From assembly GCA_038327195.1 (NCBI GenBank), contig JBBQKU010000005.1, positions 1 to 64,000 on the forward strand: DNA of 64,000 bases, in the 5' to 3' direction. The position numbers and the translations under genes were made by a program. Shown here piece after piece: positions 35,095 to 43,705 of this stretch (its first letter is position 1; every line of letters starts with the position of its first letter). Below the pieces are notes generated by a model. The model had not been told where the DNA came from and ran no database searches. It saw only the letters and a program-made list of their open reading frames with translations. The DNA comes from UBA4416 sp038327195. GTDB lineage: Bacteria > Bacteroidota > Bacteroidia > B-17B0 > Aurantibacillaceae.

Positions 35095-36777
35095 TTATTT
35101 TTTGATTCGCTTTACTTTTTTAAAACCATCCTGTAAATAACTATTGTTATAATTGATAGAAACTGGAACAGAAGCTGGACTTGGTAATGTAACAAATTGT
35201 AGTTTTGTTTTCGGAGATATATAAAATTTATTTTTACCCTGTTCAACTGCTATTTGTAAAGAAAAATCATCAGAAACTCTATCAAACTGAAAAATAATAA
35301 CGTCCAAACCTGTGTTTTCATTATAATCAAAATTCCATTTTAAATACGGTGATTCTCTTCGAAATAAATACTGATTAAAAAACCAATTCAAATCTTGCCC
35401 AGATATTTTATTAGTTAGGGAAATAAAATCTTGAGATGTTGCTGTTTTGTAGCAATACATTTTAAAAAATGTTTTTAAAATTGAAAAAAACAGAGTGTCA
35501 TTATTTAAATGATTCCTTAATGTATGCAACATAACAGCTCCTTTATTATAAATGTCGCCATCTTTATAATTTGAATAATAAACACCCTTAGGACCAACAA
35601 CAGGCTTTTTATTCATTACTTGTATCGATGACCAATAGGTATAATCAATATATGCTTTATATCCTTTTGTTTTTTCAACATAAAGCGCTTCTGCATAAGT
35701 TGCAATTCCTTCATGAATCCATAAATCAGAAAAATCAGCAACAGAAACAGCGTTTCCCCACCATTCATGTGCTGTTTCATGCAATATGATATAATCATAA
35801 TTTTCTTTCCTCTCATTTTTAAAGCCATTTCCGTAAGCAATTGCCGTTTGATGTTCCATACCAGCAAACGGACTTTCAACTAATTTATAACCATCCTTTG
35901 GCCAAGGATATTTTCCAAATAACTCTTCATAGGTTTTTAAAATTCCCTCTGTTTGCTTAAAGTGTAGTTTTGCCTTTTCTAAATTATAGGATAATACATA
36001 ATAGTTTAATGACATTATTTCGCCGTCAATACAAGTGTATGGTGTTTCTATTAATTTATAATCTCCAATATAAAAGGTAATGTTATATGGATTTATTAAA
36101 TAAGAAGTTTTCCATGTATAAGTTTTTGAGTTTAAGTTTTCTTTTACTGAAACTAAATTTCCATTTGAAACTGCTGTTAAATTAGTTGGAACTGTGTAAT
36201 GCATCGTAACACTATCGGGTTCGTCGCCTAAATACATTTTAATTGGCAGCCATGTTTTGGACCCATCATCTTCGCAAGCTACAGACACAAATGGGTTATT
36301 GTTTTTATCTTTTTTCCAAACAAAACCACCTTCCCATGGTGCTTTTTTAGCAATTTTTGGAATACCATGATAATAAACAGTTACAGATTGGTTCTTTAAA
36401 TCCGAATTTAAATTCACGAAAATAGCAGTAAATTTTCTGCTAAAACTCACTTGCTTTTGATTTTGAATAATCGAATCAATTTCAAATTGAGAATCTAAAT
36501 CTAATTGAATGCTTTTTGATTTTTGAAGCAAATTAAAAGAAGTTTTTACTGAACCTTTAATGCTTTTTTCCTTCAAATCAAACACTAAATCAATATCATA
36601 ATGCGTAACATCGTAGCAAGATCGAAAACTACTATTAAACCCTTTTAAAGAATCTTTAATAGTAAATACTGCATATTTAGAAGGGGTTTCAGGCGTTTTA
36701 TATTTAAAGTTTATAACGCCACAACTACAAATAATAAGGCTTAAACAAGCAATTGATAATTTAACAAGTTGACTCAT
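35095..36777 (-). CDS. M1-family aminopeptidase lipoprotein
   Basis: A 560-aa zinc metallopeptidase. A hydrophobic leader ends in a lipobox-like ICSC (Cys19), so it is a lipoprotein. An N-terminal beta domain precedes the catalytic domain with the substrate loop GMEHQTA (equivalent of GAMEN), the zinc motif HETAHEWWG and the downstream ligand Glu in WIHEGIATYAEAL. It is shorter than full M1 aminopeptidases and lacks the large C-terminal helical domain, as in many Bacteroidota members. It probably trims peptides at the cell surface or in the periplasm. Confidence 0.9.
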   Translation of the reverse strand: MSQLVKLSIACLSLIICSCGVINFKYKTPETPSKYAVFTIKDSLKGFNSSFRSCYDVTHYDIDLVFDLKEKSIKGSVKTSFNLLQKSKSIQLDLDSQFEIDSIIQNQKQVSFSRKFTAIFVNLNSDLKNQSVTVYYHGIPKIAKKAPWEGGFVWKKDKNNNPFVSVACEDDGSKTWLPIKMYLGDEPDSVTMHYTVPTNLTAVSNGNLVSVKENLNSKTYTWKTSYLINPYNITFYIGDYKLIETPYTCIDGEIMSLNYYVLSYNLEKAKLHFKQTEGILKTYEELFGKYPWPKDGYKLVESPFAGMEHQTAIAYGNGFKNERKENYDYIILHETAHEWWGNAVSVADFSDLWIHEGIATYAEALYVEKTKGYKAYIDYTYWSSIQVMNKKPVVGPKGVYYSNYKDGDIYNKGAVMLHTLRNHLNNDTLFFSILKTFFKMYCYKTATSQDFISLTNKISGQDLNWFFNQYLFRRESPYLKWNFDYNENTGLDVIIFQFDRVSDDFSLQIAVEQGKNKFYISPKTKLQFVTLPSPASVPVSINYNNSYLQDGFKKVKRIKK

Positions 36778-36860
36778 GGCTTAAAAATACACAAAATGTA
36801 CAAATTAGCTTCTTTGTGAAAATATAACAAAAAAAATAAGTGTAAGTTATAACTAAACAA

Positions 36861-36868
36861 TATCTTTG
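36861..36868 (+). promoter_or_regulatory. -7 promoter element for metallophosphoesterase
   Basis: TATCTTTG is an exact TAnnTTTG match, ending 18 nt before the ATG at 36887. Its TTG is in frame with the gene and can be mistaken for a start codon. Confidence 0.55.
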
Positions 36869-36886
36869 AGTTCTATTTTAAAATTA

Positions 36887-38149
36887 ATGAAACCTTCTCC
36901 CCTATTTCTTCTAATTGTTTTTATAGCAATTGTATCTGTAGAGTTATATTTTATTCAAGCTTTAAAAACAGTTAGTCAGGATTATTCCCCTAATAAAAAG
37001 AAATATATTTTGATTGCTGCATATGCCTTAGCTGCTTTAACAATTATATTTTCGGCCTTTGCCACCTATTTTCCACCTCCCGAATGGAATATGTTTCTAA
37101 GATTTATCCTTTCTTGTTTATTAATCATATTTATTTGTAAACTTATTGGCTCCACTTTTTTATTAATAGATGATTTGATTCGATTGGTAAGGTGGTTGGT
37201 GTTTAAATTTAAATCGAAACCAATTGAAACCGAAGAATTAACGAGCAATCACATAAGCCGATTAAAGTTTTTTAGTTACTTAGCTTTAACTTTTTCTATC
37301 ATACCTGCCATTTCATTAATATACGGAATGATAAGAGGTGCTTATAAATACAGAGTTCATAATGTAAAAGTAAATGCTCCAAATTTACCAGATGAATTTA
37401 TTGGTTTTAAAATTGTTCAATTATCCGACATCCACTGTGGAAGTTTTATGAGTACAGAGCCTTTAGAAAAAGCTTTTAAAATTGTATTAGATCAAAAACC
37501 TGATATTATTTTGTTTACAGGCGATTTGGTTAATAACGAAACTATTGAAACGAAGCCTTATTTAGAGACCTTTAAAATGTTAAAAGCGCCTCATGGTGTT
37601 TATTCTTGTTTGGGAAACCATGATTATGGTGATTATAAACAATGGGATAGTAAGGATGCAAAAAAAGAAAATTTTGATGCCATACTTGATGTTCATGAAA
37701 AATCTGGGTGGCGTTTGTTAATGAATGAGCATGTGCCAATCGAAAAAAATGGACAAAAAATTGCTTTATTGGGTATAGAAAATTGGGGTGGAAATTTAAG
37801 ATTTCCAAAGTACGGTAAACTCGAAAACGCTCATGCAGGCACTGAAGAATATCCATTTAAAATTTTATTATCTCACGATCCTTCACATTGGGATATGCAA
37901 GTATTAAAAGATACAAAGTATAATGATATCGATTTAACCTTAAGTGGCCACACACACGGTATGCAATTTGGCATCGAAATCCCTGGATTTAAATGGAGTC
38001 CTGTGCAATATCTTTATAAAAATTGGGCAGGCTTATATAAGCAAGACAATCAGTTTTTATATGTAAACAGAGGTTTGGGTTTCCTTGGTTATCCTGGCAG
38101 ATTGGGTATTTGGCCAGAAATTACCGTTATTGAATTAGCAAAAGCCTAA
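36887..38149 (+). CDS. Membrane-anchored calcineurin-like metallophosphoesterase
   Basis: A 420-aa protein with about four N-terminal membrane helices (the first at about residues 5-22, then two or three between 45 and 150) and a C-terminal metallophosphoesterase domain. The dinuclear metal motifs are complete: SDIHCGS, GDLVN, GNHDYGD, LSHDP and GHTHGMQFG. This is the YkuE/UDP-diacylglucosamine-hydrolase-like membrane group; the substrate may be a lipid-linked pyrophosphate, which is inference. The ATG at 36887 is preferred to an in-frame TTG at 36866, which belongs to the promoter. Confidence 0.88.
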   Translation: MKPSPLFLLIVFIAIVSVELYFIQALKTVSQDYSPNKKKYILIAAYALAALTIIFSAFATYFPPPEWNMFLRFILSCLLIIFICKLIGSTFLLIDDLIRLVRWLVFKFKSKPIETEELTSNHISRLKFFSYLALTFSIIPAISLIYGMIRGAYKYRVHNVKVNAPNLPDEFIGFKIVQLSDIHCGSFMSTEPLEKAFKIVLDQKPDIILFTGDLVNNETIETKPYLETFKMLKAPHGVYSCLGNHDYGDYKQWDSKDAKKENFDAILDVHEKSGWRLLMNEHVPIEKNGQKIALLGIENWGGNLRFPKYGKLENAHAGTEEYPFKILLSHDPSHWDMQVLKDTKYNDIDLTLSGHTHGMQFGIEIPGFKWSPVQYLYKNWAGLYKQDNQFLYVNRGLGFLGYPGRLGIWPEITVIELAKA

Positions 38150-38197
38150 CAATACAATTTTATTGACTTTTTAAAATAAAAAATAGTTTTTTTTTAT

Positions 38198-38205
38198 TAA
38201 ATTTG
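38198..38205 (+). promoter_or_regulatory. -7 promoter element for mbnP-like gene
   Basis: TAAATTTG matches TAnnTTTG and ends 22 nt before the ATG at 38228. Confidence 0.5.
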
Positions 38206-38227
38206 ATAGATCATTAGTTTTATTAAT

Positions 38228-39010
38228 ATGAAAAAATTACTTTTTATTTTTATAACAGGTTTGGCTCTTATTTCTTGTAAAAAAACAGAAATAAAAAAAT
38301 CTGAAGATTTATACACCATCGAAACACCAATTGATTCGAGTGGGAATTTAGATATTCATATTACTAATATGGTAAATTCAACACCACTATCTTTAGGCAC
38401 AACAACTTATACTACTGCCAATAACGACACATTTCAAGTAAGTACTTTAAAATATTATATTAGTAATATCGAATTAAAAACAATAGATGGTACTGTTTAT
38501 AAACAAAAAGAAAGTTATTATTTAGCTGACCAATCTATTACGAGCAGCCTTGAATTTATTGTACCTAAAGTACCAAAAGCAAATTACAGTTCTATTTCAT
38601 TTTTAATTGGAGTTGACTCTGTTCGAAATTTTTCGGGTGCTCAAGTTGGTGCGCTTGATCCAATACATGGCATGGCATGGAGTTGGAGTACTGGTTATAT
38701 TATGGCCAATTTAGAAGGAACGTCGCCACAATCTACTGACCCTCTTAAAAAAATCAGTTATCATATTGGAGGGTTTTCTGGACTTTACACAGGTGTAAAA
38801 AAAGTAACATTACTATTTCCTACAAACGCCATTGTTACAAAAACACATACTCCAACATTAAACTTAAAAGCTGATATTGCCTTATGGTTTAGCGGTTATT
38901 ATTTATTTGATATGGCTGTAAACCCTACCATTTTTGATGTTGGTAAAGAATCGAGCAGAATGGCTTCAAATTATCAAAACATGTTTCAAGTAACTTCTGT
39001 AATAAACTAA
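38228..39010 (+). CDS. MbnP-family copper-binding lipoprotein
   Basis: A 260-aa lipoprotein (lipobox LISC, Cys17) of the MbnP-like family: beta-rich, with the FQVSTLKYYISNIEL start and the conserved central block DPIHGMAWSWSTGY (about residues 144-157) holding His147, Met149, Trp151 and Trp153. In studied MbnP proteins a tryptophan is oxidised to kynurenine by the partner diheme enzyme MbnH and helps to bind copper. The next gene, overlapping by one base (TAATG), is just such a diheme protein. Metal binding and the modification are inferred for this homologue. Confidence 0.82.
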   Translation: MKKLLFIFITGLALISCKKTEIKKSEDLYTIETPIDSSGNLDIHITNMVNSTPLSLGTTTYTTANNDTFQVSTLKYYISNIELKTIDGTVYKQKESYYLADQSITSSLEFIVPKVPKANYSSISFLIGVDSVRNFSGAQVGALDPIHGMAWSWSTGYIMANLEGTSPQSTDPLKKISYHIGGFSGLYTGVKKVTLLFPTNAIVTKTHTPTLNLKADIALWFSGYYLFDMAVNPTIFDVGKESSRMASNYQNMFQVTSVIN

Positions 39011-40032
39011 TGAAATTTGCATTTTTAATAATCTGTTTTTCAATTTTAGCCATTTCGTGTTCGGTAGATCCAGAAGTTATTCCGGAAGTTAAAATTGAAG
39101 GAATTAAAGAAATTATTCCAGAAGGCTGGCCAACCCCATTTTATAATTTCAGTAACAATCCATTAACTAATGAAGGATTTGCATTAGGAAAAAGCTTATT
39201 TTATGAGCCCATGTTGTCATCAACCAATGCCGTTTCCTGTGGTTCGTGTCATCAGCAATTTGCATCCTTTGCTCAGGCTGGCCATGATGTAAGCCATGGT
39301 ATTAATGGTTTATTGGGAAAACGAAATTCTCCAGCCCTCCAAAATTTAAATTGGAATACAAGCTTTATGCACGATGGTGGCATTTTAAATTTAGAGCTCC
39401 AACCTTTGGGGCCAATTTCTAATCCTATTGAACAAAACGAAACGATTGGAAATGTTGTTACAAAATTAAATTCAAGTACTAAATACAAAGCCTTATGCAA
39501 AGCTGCTTATGGCGATGAAACAATTAATTCGCAACGTGTATTAAAATCTTTAGCGCAATTTTTAGGAACCTTGTATAGCTATAATAGTAAATATGATGCT
39601 GTTAAAAAAGGTACCGAATCTTTTACCACAAGCGAGCAAAATGGTTATAGTTTATTTACTACTAAATGCGCCAACTGCCACCAAGAACCATTATTTACAA
39701 ATTATAATTTCGTTAACAACGGCATTGGATTAACAATTGCAAACGATAGTGGAAGAGCTCACATAACTCATTTATCAACAGATTTATACAAATTTAAAAC
39801 TCCCTCGTTACGAAATATTGAAAAAAGCGCGCCCTATATGCACGATGGAAGATTTAGCACACTAGACCAATGTATGAACCACTATGGGTCATTAATTGCG
39901 AGTACCCCTACTCTTGACCCTTCTCTAATTGGTGGTTTAGGCTTAACTGCACAAAACAAATTGGATTTAATTGCGTTTTTAAAAACGTTAACAGATCCTA
40001 AATTTTTAACTGATAAACGCTATTCTGAATAA
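39010..40032 (+). CDS. Diheme cytochrome c peroxidase / MbnH-like enzyme
   Basis: A 340-aa exported lipoprotein (LAISC, Cys17) of the MauG/CcpA/MbnH superfamily with two c-type heme sites: CGSCH (77-81) and CANCH (220-224), plus the MHDGG and MHDGR motifs of the family. Classical members reduce peroxide; MbnH and MauG use a high-valent diheme state to oxidise tryptophans of a partner. Its immediate position after an MbnP-like gene favours the second role. It is co-transcribed, its ATG sharing one base with the upstream stop. Confidence 0.87.
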   Translation: MKFAFLIICFSILAISCSVDPEVIPEVKIEGIKEIIPEGWPTPFYNFSNNPLTNEGFALGKSLFYEPMLSSTNAVSCGSCHQQFASFAQAGHDVSHGINGLLGKRNSPALQNLNWNTSFMHDGGILNLELQPLGPISNPIEQNETIGNVVTKLNSSTKYKALCKAAYGDETINSQRVLKSLAQFLGTLYSYNSKYDAVKKGTESFTTSEQNGYSLFTTKCANCHQEPLFTNYNFVNNGIGLTIANDSGRAHITHLSTDLYKFKTPSLRNIEKSAPYMHDGRFSTLDQCMNHYGSLIASTPTLDPSLIGGLGLTAQNKLDLIAFLKTLTDPKFLTDKRYSE

Positions 40033-40041
40033 AATTATAAA

Positions 40042-40049
40042 TACATTTG
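40042..40049 (+). promoter_or_regulatory. -7 promoter element before small lipoprotein gene
   Basis: TACATTTG matches TAnnTTTG exactly and ends 20 nt before the ATG at 40070, in the short gap after the MbnH-like gene. The third gene may thus have its own promoter besides read-through. Confidence 0.45.
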
Positions 40050-40069
40050 TAAAAAAAAAACATACAGCA

Positions 40070-40444
40070 ATGAATACGATTTTAAAACTTTCTTTGGCCT
40101 TTTTATTAATTTCTGGTCTTTTTTCATGTAAAAAGAATCAAACTGGCGGAAAAGGTTCCGTAAAAGGTGTGGTAAATCATCATGGAAAAGCCATTGCTGA
40201 TTCGTATGTCTATATAAAATTTAACACAACTGAGTTTCCTGGTGAGGATTATACAAATTACGATACATACGTGCAAGCAGATGCTAATGGAAATTACAGA
40301 ATTGCTTTTTACAAGGGAAGTTATTACTTGTACGCTAAAGGATATGATATGGATACACCATACCCTTTTGTTGTAAAAGGTGGTATTTCAGTATCTTTAA
40401 GAAACAAGGAAAACTTAACTAAAGACATTGCTGTGACTGAATAG
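40070..40444 (+). CDS. Small lipoprotein with regulatory-like beta domain
   Basis: A 124-aa exported lipoprotein (lipobox LFSC, Cys20) made of one beta-sandwich domain of the carboxypeptidase-regulatory type (KGSVKGVVNHHGKAIADSYV, then QADANGNYRIAFYKGSYYLYAKG). No enzyme motif. It lies 37 bp after the MbnH-like gene and may belong to the same copper-related unit, though it also has its own promoter-like element. The function is unknown. Confidence 0.78.
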   Translation: MNTILKLSLAFLLISGLFSCKKNQTGGKGSVKGVVNHHGKAIADSYVYIKFNTTEFPGEDYTNYDTYVQADANGNYRIAFYKGSYYLYAKGYDMDTPYPFVVKGGISVSLRNKENLTKDIAVTE

Positions 40445-40553
40445 TTACCCTATTCTTAAATCCTAAATAACCTTTCTTATAAACTAATTAATTTCTTGTT
40501 TTGTATACAGATAATTATGTTTATATTCGCAATTCAAAAAAAATAAGATTAAT

Positions 40554-41312
40554 ATGTCAGAAGAATTAGTACAAAACGAGCAAGAAGAAATTGTTGAAGT
40601 TATTAATACACGAAAAGCAAAAAAATCATCAAAAAATAGCATCAATTTAGGTGGATTAGAAGATTTTTATGAAAACAACAAACAAACTATTACTTACGGT
40701 GGTGGTGCTTTATTAGCGATTGTTGCCATATTTAGTTTTTATAAATTTTACTATTTACCAGGGCAAGAAAAAGAAGCCAATAACGAAGTGTTTTATGCTC
40801 AAAATTATTTTGAAAAAGATAGTTTTAACATCGCTTTAAATGGTGCTTTAAACGTTCAATCATCTGAAGGACCTAAAACAATGATGGGTTTTAAAGAAAT
40901 TGCTGACACCTATTCAAGTACTAAAACTGGTAATTTAGCTAACTATTATGCAGGTATTTGTTTATTACGTACTGGTAAATACGAAGAAGCGATTACTTAT
41001 TTAGAAGCATTTAGTGGAAACGATGAAATGGTTGCTCCTATGGCAATTGGTGCAATTGGGGATGCAAACATGGAATTAAATAAAGTTGACGAAGCGATAA
41101 AATATTATTTAAGTGCTTCTGAAAAGTCAACAAATACATTTACGACACCTTTATTTTTAAAGAAAGCAGCTTTTGGTTACGAATTAAAAGCTAATTACCC
41201 AGAAGCTTTAGCATTATATGAGCGTTTAAAAAGCGAATACTCTAAAAGTAACGAAGCTCGTGAAATTGAAAAATACATAGCTCGTGTTAAGGTTTTAGGA
41301 AACATAGATTAA
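40554..41312 (+). CDS. TPR membrane protein (YfgM-like architecture)
   Basis: A 252-aa protein with a charged cytosolic N-terminus (about 1-38), one membrane helix (about 39-58, YGGGALLAIVAIFSFYKFYY) and periplasmic TPR repeats (about 75-245, e.g. KTGNLANYYAGICLLRTGKYEEAI). This matches the layout of YfgM/PpiD-associated TPR proteins that attend the Sec translocon. Relation to ribH is only positional: a terminator lies between them. Confidence 0.8.
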   Translation: MSEELVQNEQEEIVEVINTRKAKKSSKNSINLGGLEDFYENNKQTITYGGGALLAIVAIFSFYKFYYLPGQEKEANNEVFYAQNYFEKDSFNIALNGALNVQSSEGPKTMMGFKEIADTYSSTKTGNLANYYAGICLLRTGKYEEAITYLEAFSGNDEMVAPMAIGAIGDANMELNKVDEAIKYYLSASEKSTNTFTTPLFLKKAAFGYELKANYPEALALYERLKSEYSKSNEAREIEKYIARVKVLGNID

Positions 41313-41332
41313 TTAATACTATTCAAATTAAT

Positions 41333-41361
41333 AAAAAGGTGAATTTAGTTCACCTTTTTTT
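41333..41361 (+). terminator. Terminator between TPR gene and ribH
   Basis: AAAAAGGTGAA (41333-41343), loop TTTAG, and TTCACCTTTTT (41349-41359) with extra T. It ends 18 nt before the ribH ATG, leaving no room for a separate ribH promoter after it. Confidence 0.8.
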
Positions 41362-41379
41362 ATTTATAAAAGCATCATT

Positions 41380-41868
41380 ATGGCAAGCGAATTAAAAAAC
41401 TTATCGAACTTTGAAGGATCGGATGTTCCAAATGCAGCAAACATGAAATTTGGAATTGTGTGGGCCGAATGGAACCACCACATTACAAATGCTTTAAAAG
41501 AAGGCGCTTACAAAACACTTATTAAATATGGTGCAACAGAAGCCAACATTGTAACTAAAACTGTACCTGGTGCTTTTGAATTAACTTTAGGTGGCCAATA
41601 TATGGCAGAGTTTGGAAATGTAGACGCTATTATTTGTTTGGGTTGCGTAATACAAGGCGACACTAAGCATTTTGATTTTATTTGCGATGCTGTAGCCAAA
41701 GGAATTACGGATTTAAATATTAAATACAACAAGCCTTTTATATTTGGCGTTTTAACCACTAATACCGAAGAACAAGCTCTTGATAGAGTTGGCGGAAAAC
41801 ATGGCAACAAAGGCGATGAAGCTGCTGTTACTGCTATAAAAATGCTGGGCTTAAAAAATAGTTTTTAA
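41380..41868 (+). CDS. ribH: 6,7-dimethyl-8-ribityllumazine synthase
   Basis: Riboflavin biosynthesis: condenses the pyrimidinedione intermediate with dihydroxybutanone phosphate to form lumazine. The 162-aa protein has the substrate pocket FGIVWAEWNH, VPGAFELTLG, the catalytic-His block GDTKHFDFICDAVAKGI and the phosphate-binding GVLTTNTEEQALDR. Length is normal for the icosahedral or pentameric synthase. A hairpin terminator directly before it means expression depends on read-through or on an unseen promoter overlapping the hairpin. Confidence 0.93.
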   Translation: MASELKNLSNFEGSDVPNAANMKFGIVWAEWNHHITNALKEGAYKTLIKYGATEANIVTKTVPGAFELTLGGQYMAEFGNVDAIICLGCVIQGDTKHFDFICDAVAKGITDLNIKYNKPFIFGVLTTNTEEQALDRVGGKHGNKGDEAAVTAIKMLGLKNSF

Positions 41869-41919
41869 AAGTAGCTTATGCTTTTCAGAATTTTTAAAAT
41901 TACAATTAAAAAAGTTTCT

Positions 41920-41964
41920 ACCTCTTAATGCTTGTTGGTGAAAACACCAAAAAGGGCGGAAAAT
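41920..41964. repeat. 45-bp interspersed hairpin repeat, copy 1
   Basis: Aligned without gaps to 42496-42540 it is identical at 38 of 45 positions. The core forms a hairpin TTGGTG-AAAA-CACCAA and the unit ends in a GGGCGG box. The copies bound the segment holding the orphan secreted protein gene. It may be a REP-like element or a mobile cassette boundary; the family is not identified. Confidence 0.7.
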
Positions 41965-41990
41965 ATCTAAAACGGCTAAAACACTCAGTT

Positions 41991-42407
41991 TTACAACACT
42001 TCTATTTCCATGTCTGCATTACCTTTTTGGTCTGCATTGTAGTATTTAATAGAAAGAGTTTTATTGTCTAAAACTAAATTAAATTGACCAGCGTATTTCT
42101 TTTGTTTACGAATTTTTTTTTCTACCGTGTGAATTGCTTTATTATATAACGAGTAGTATTTCCCATCTTCTTTTGATATTTTAATAATGTATTTGTCTAT
42201 TTTACAGTTTTCATAGCCAGAACCGCTGCATAGTAAAGTGTCACATTTTCCTGCATTATTAAAATGATAAACATTATAACCAATTTTACCAAAAGTCAGA
42301 AAGCTCTTTTTACCGCCATGTCTAGAGATATAAATTTTATTATTTTGAGCGCCTGCATTTTGTGTCGCAATAAAACACATCAAGAGGAATAAAAATATTT
42401 TTTTCAT
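41991..42407 (-). CDS. Orphan secreted protein, unknown function
   Basis: A 138-aa exported protein with a clear signal peptide (MKKIFLFLLMCFIATQNAGA, cleavage near residue 20). The mature part is basic and contains two cysteines (CDTLLC) plus another in ENCKID, strands rich in Tyr and Lys, and no family I recognise. It is bracketed by the two 45-bp repeats and lies next to the restriction-modification genes, so it may be accessory cargo. The function is unknown. Confidence 0.7.
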   Translation of the reverse strand: MKKIFLFLLMCFIATQNAGAQNNKIYISRHGGKKSFLTFGKIGYNVYHFNNAGKCDTLLCSGSGYENCKIDKYIIKISKEDGKYYSLYNKAIHTVEKKIRKQKKYAGQFNLVLDNKTLSIKYYNADQKGNADMEIEVL

Positions 42408-42495
42408 AATATTTATTTTTTAGGTCTAAAGTAAAGCTTTAAATAAAGATACAATTTTACTATGCATTTTTAAAGCGATAATTAAATAATTTTCC

Positions 42496-42540
42496 ACCTC
42501 TCAATGTTTGTTGGCAAAAACACCAACATGGGCGAAAAAT
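42496..42540. repeat. 45-bp interspersed hairpin repeat, copy 2
   Basis: Second copy of the repeat (38 of 45 identical to 41920-41964). Here the stem is TGTTGG/CCAACA around an 8-nt loop, followed by GGGCGA. It lies about 90 bp past the HpaII gene stop and on the promoter side of the orphan gene. Confidence 0.7.
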
Positions 42541-42628
42541 TAAATATAACTTCTTTAACCTCAAAGTTTCATTCAACAAAAAGATTAAATCGAGCTATTC
42601 CATGCCATTTATATAATCAAATGAACGT

Positions 42629-43705
42629 TTATTTAAATCGAATTTGCAAGTTTAATTTTAAATAAAATTTTCCGTTTTCTTCATATACTTTTCCAAATTC
42701 GTGTCTTGTACTGCTTGCAGTTTCTAATTTTGTGTTTGAGAATAAATAATCTTCAAATTGGTTTCTATTATAAATGTGATAACATAAAACTTCTCCTGTT
42801 TCTTTCACAATTAAATATCCACCTGTTGCATCATAAATTCCGTTCCAAACTTTTGAAGGTGTCATTCCAAGTGCAACATCCGTAAGGAATCTTTTTATTT
42901 TATACTCGTAAAAAGTATGAGAAAATTGATTGTCGTAATTTAAAGGATTTGAGTTGTTTATATTTTCAGTTAAATCTATAATTGAACTTAAATTTGATGT
43001 AAAAAATGTTCTAATTATCTCACTCATTATATTAGGTAACAAACTATCAATTAGAACTAAGTTATTTTTGAAAACATCTTTTTCTAAAGTTATGAATTTT
43101 AAATTTCCTCCTTTTTGTCTTACTTTACCTATCCTATCTTTGATTTTACTTTTTGTTTCAATTGCATTGATAATATTAATTTCTTCTGAATTTAGTTTAC
43201 AACCTTCAATTTGAAAAATAAAATTTGTTGTTTTTCCAGCGTTTAATAATGTTGCTTCCCCACCTAATTGAGATTTAATACTAAAACCTAAATCAGCAGT
43301 TTGATTTATTTTTGTATCGTGAATTACAATTCTAATATCAGTTTTTGAAGTAGATTTTGCCTTTAAGTTCTTACAATATATTGATTTCATAAATGTTTCA
43401 GTTTCTGAAACATTAAAACTGGCACCAGTAGAACCTTTTATTTTCGCTAAAAGATTTATTGCTTGTTCGGCAAAAGTTTTAACTGGAATTCTTAATTTTT
43501 CGGACTCATCTGAAATAATAACTAAATCACCATGTAGTTTATACTCGAAATCCCGGTCAGTTTCACTTCTGATTATTTTGATAATTGGATAAAATAATTC
43601 TTCCACTTTATTCAAATTTGCATCACCAGCGAAAAGGTTTTTATCTCCAAGCAATTTGAATAAAGCGTAAATCTCACTCCATTCACCTTTATTTCCTGTT
43701 ATCAT
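42629..43705 (-). CDS. HpaII-family type II restriction endonuclease
   Basis: A 358-aa endonuclease of the HpaII family, which cuts CCGG. The N-terminal NKGEWSEIYALFKLLGDKNL is the family hallmark, and the FSIKSQLGGEATLLNAGKTTNF region (about residues 142-163) carries the Ser-Lys-Gln/Glu residues typical of the nuclease core. It overlaps the upstream methyltransferase gene by 17 bp, giving delayed, coupled expression of nuclease after methylase. Specificity is inferred from family, not shown. Confidence 0.88.
   Translation of the reverse strand: MITGNKGEWSEIYALFKLLGDKNLFAGDANLNKVEELFYPIIKIIRSETDRDFEYKLHGDLVIISDESEKLRIPVKTFAEQAINLLAKIKGSTGASFNVSETETFMKSIYCKNLKAKSTSKTDIRIVIHDTKINQTADLGFSIKSQLGGEATLLNAGKTTNFIFQIEGCKLNSEEINIINAIETKSKIKDRIGKVRQKGGNLKFITLEKDVFKNNLVLIDSLLPNIMSEIIRTFFTSNLSSIIDLTENINNSNPLNYDNQFSHTFYEYKIKRFLTDVALGMTPSKVWNGIYDATGGYLIVKETGEVLCYHIYNRNQFEDYLFSNTKLETASSTRHEFGKVYEENGKFYLKLNLQIRFK

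Noticed and set aside
38228..40032. Methanobactin biosynthesis cluster
   Set aside because: MbnP/MbnH-like genes alone are present; there is no precursor peptide, MbnB or MbnC in the region.
41333..41380. FMN riboswitch before ribH
   Set aside because: The leader is only a short hairpin with a T run; the large multi-stem FMN aptamer with its conserved elements does not fit in the space and is not seen upstream.
41920..42540. Integron attC sites or a gene cassette array
   Set aside because: The repeat lacks paired RYYYAAC and GTTRRRY core boxes (GTTGGTG and GTTGGCA fail the pattern) and no integrase gene is in the window.
42504..42665. A 53-codon plus-strand ORF beginning inside repeat copy 2
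   Set aside because: It starts in the repeat, runs over the end of the HpaII gene on the other strand and has no recognisable signal; the matching frame in copy 1 encodes an unrelated tail. It is most likely a product of the repeat sequence.
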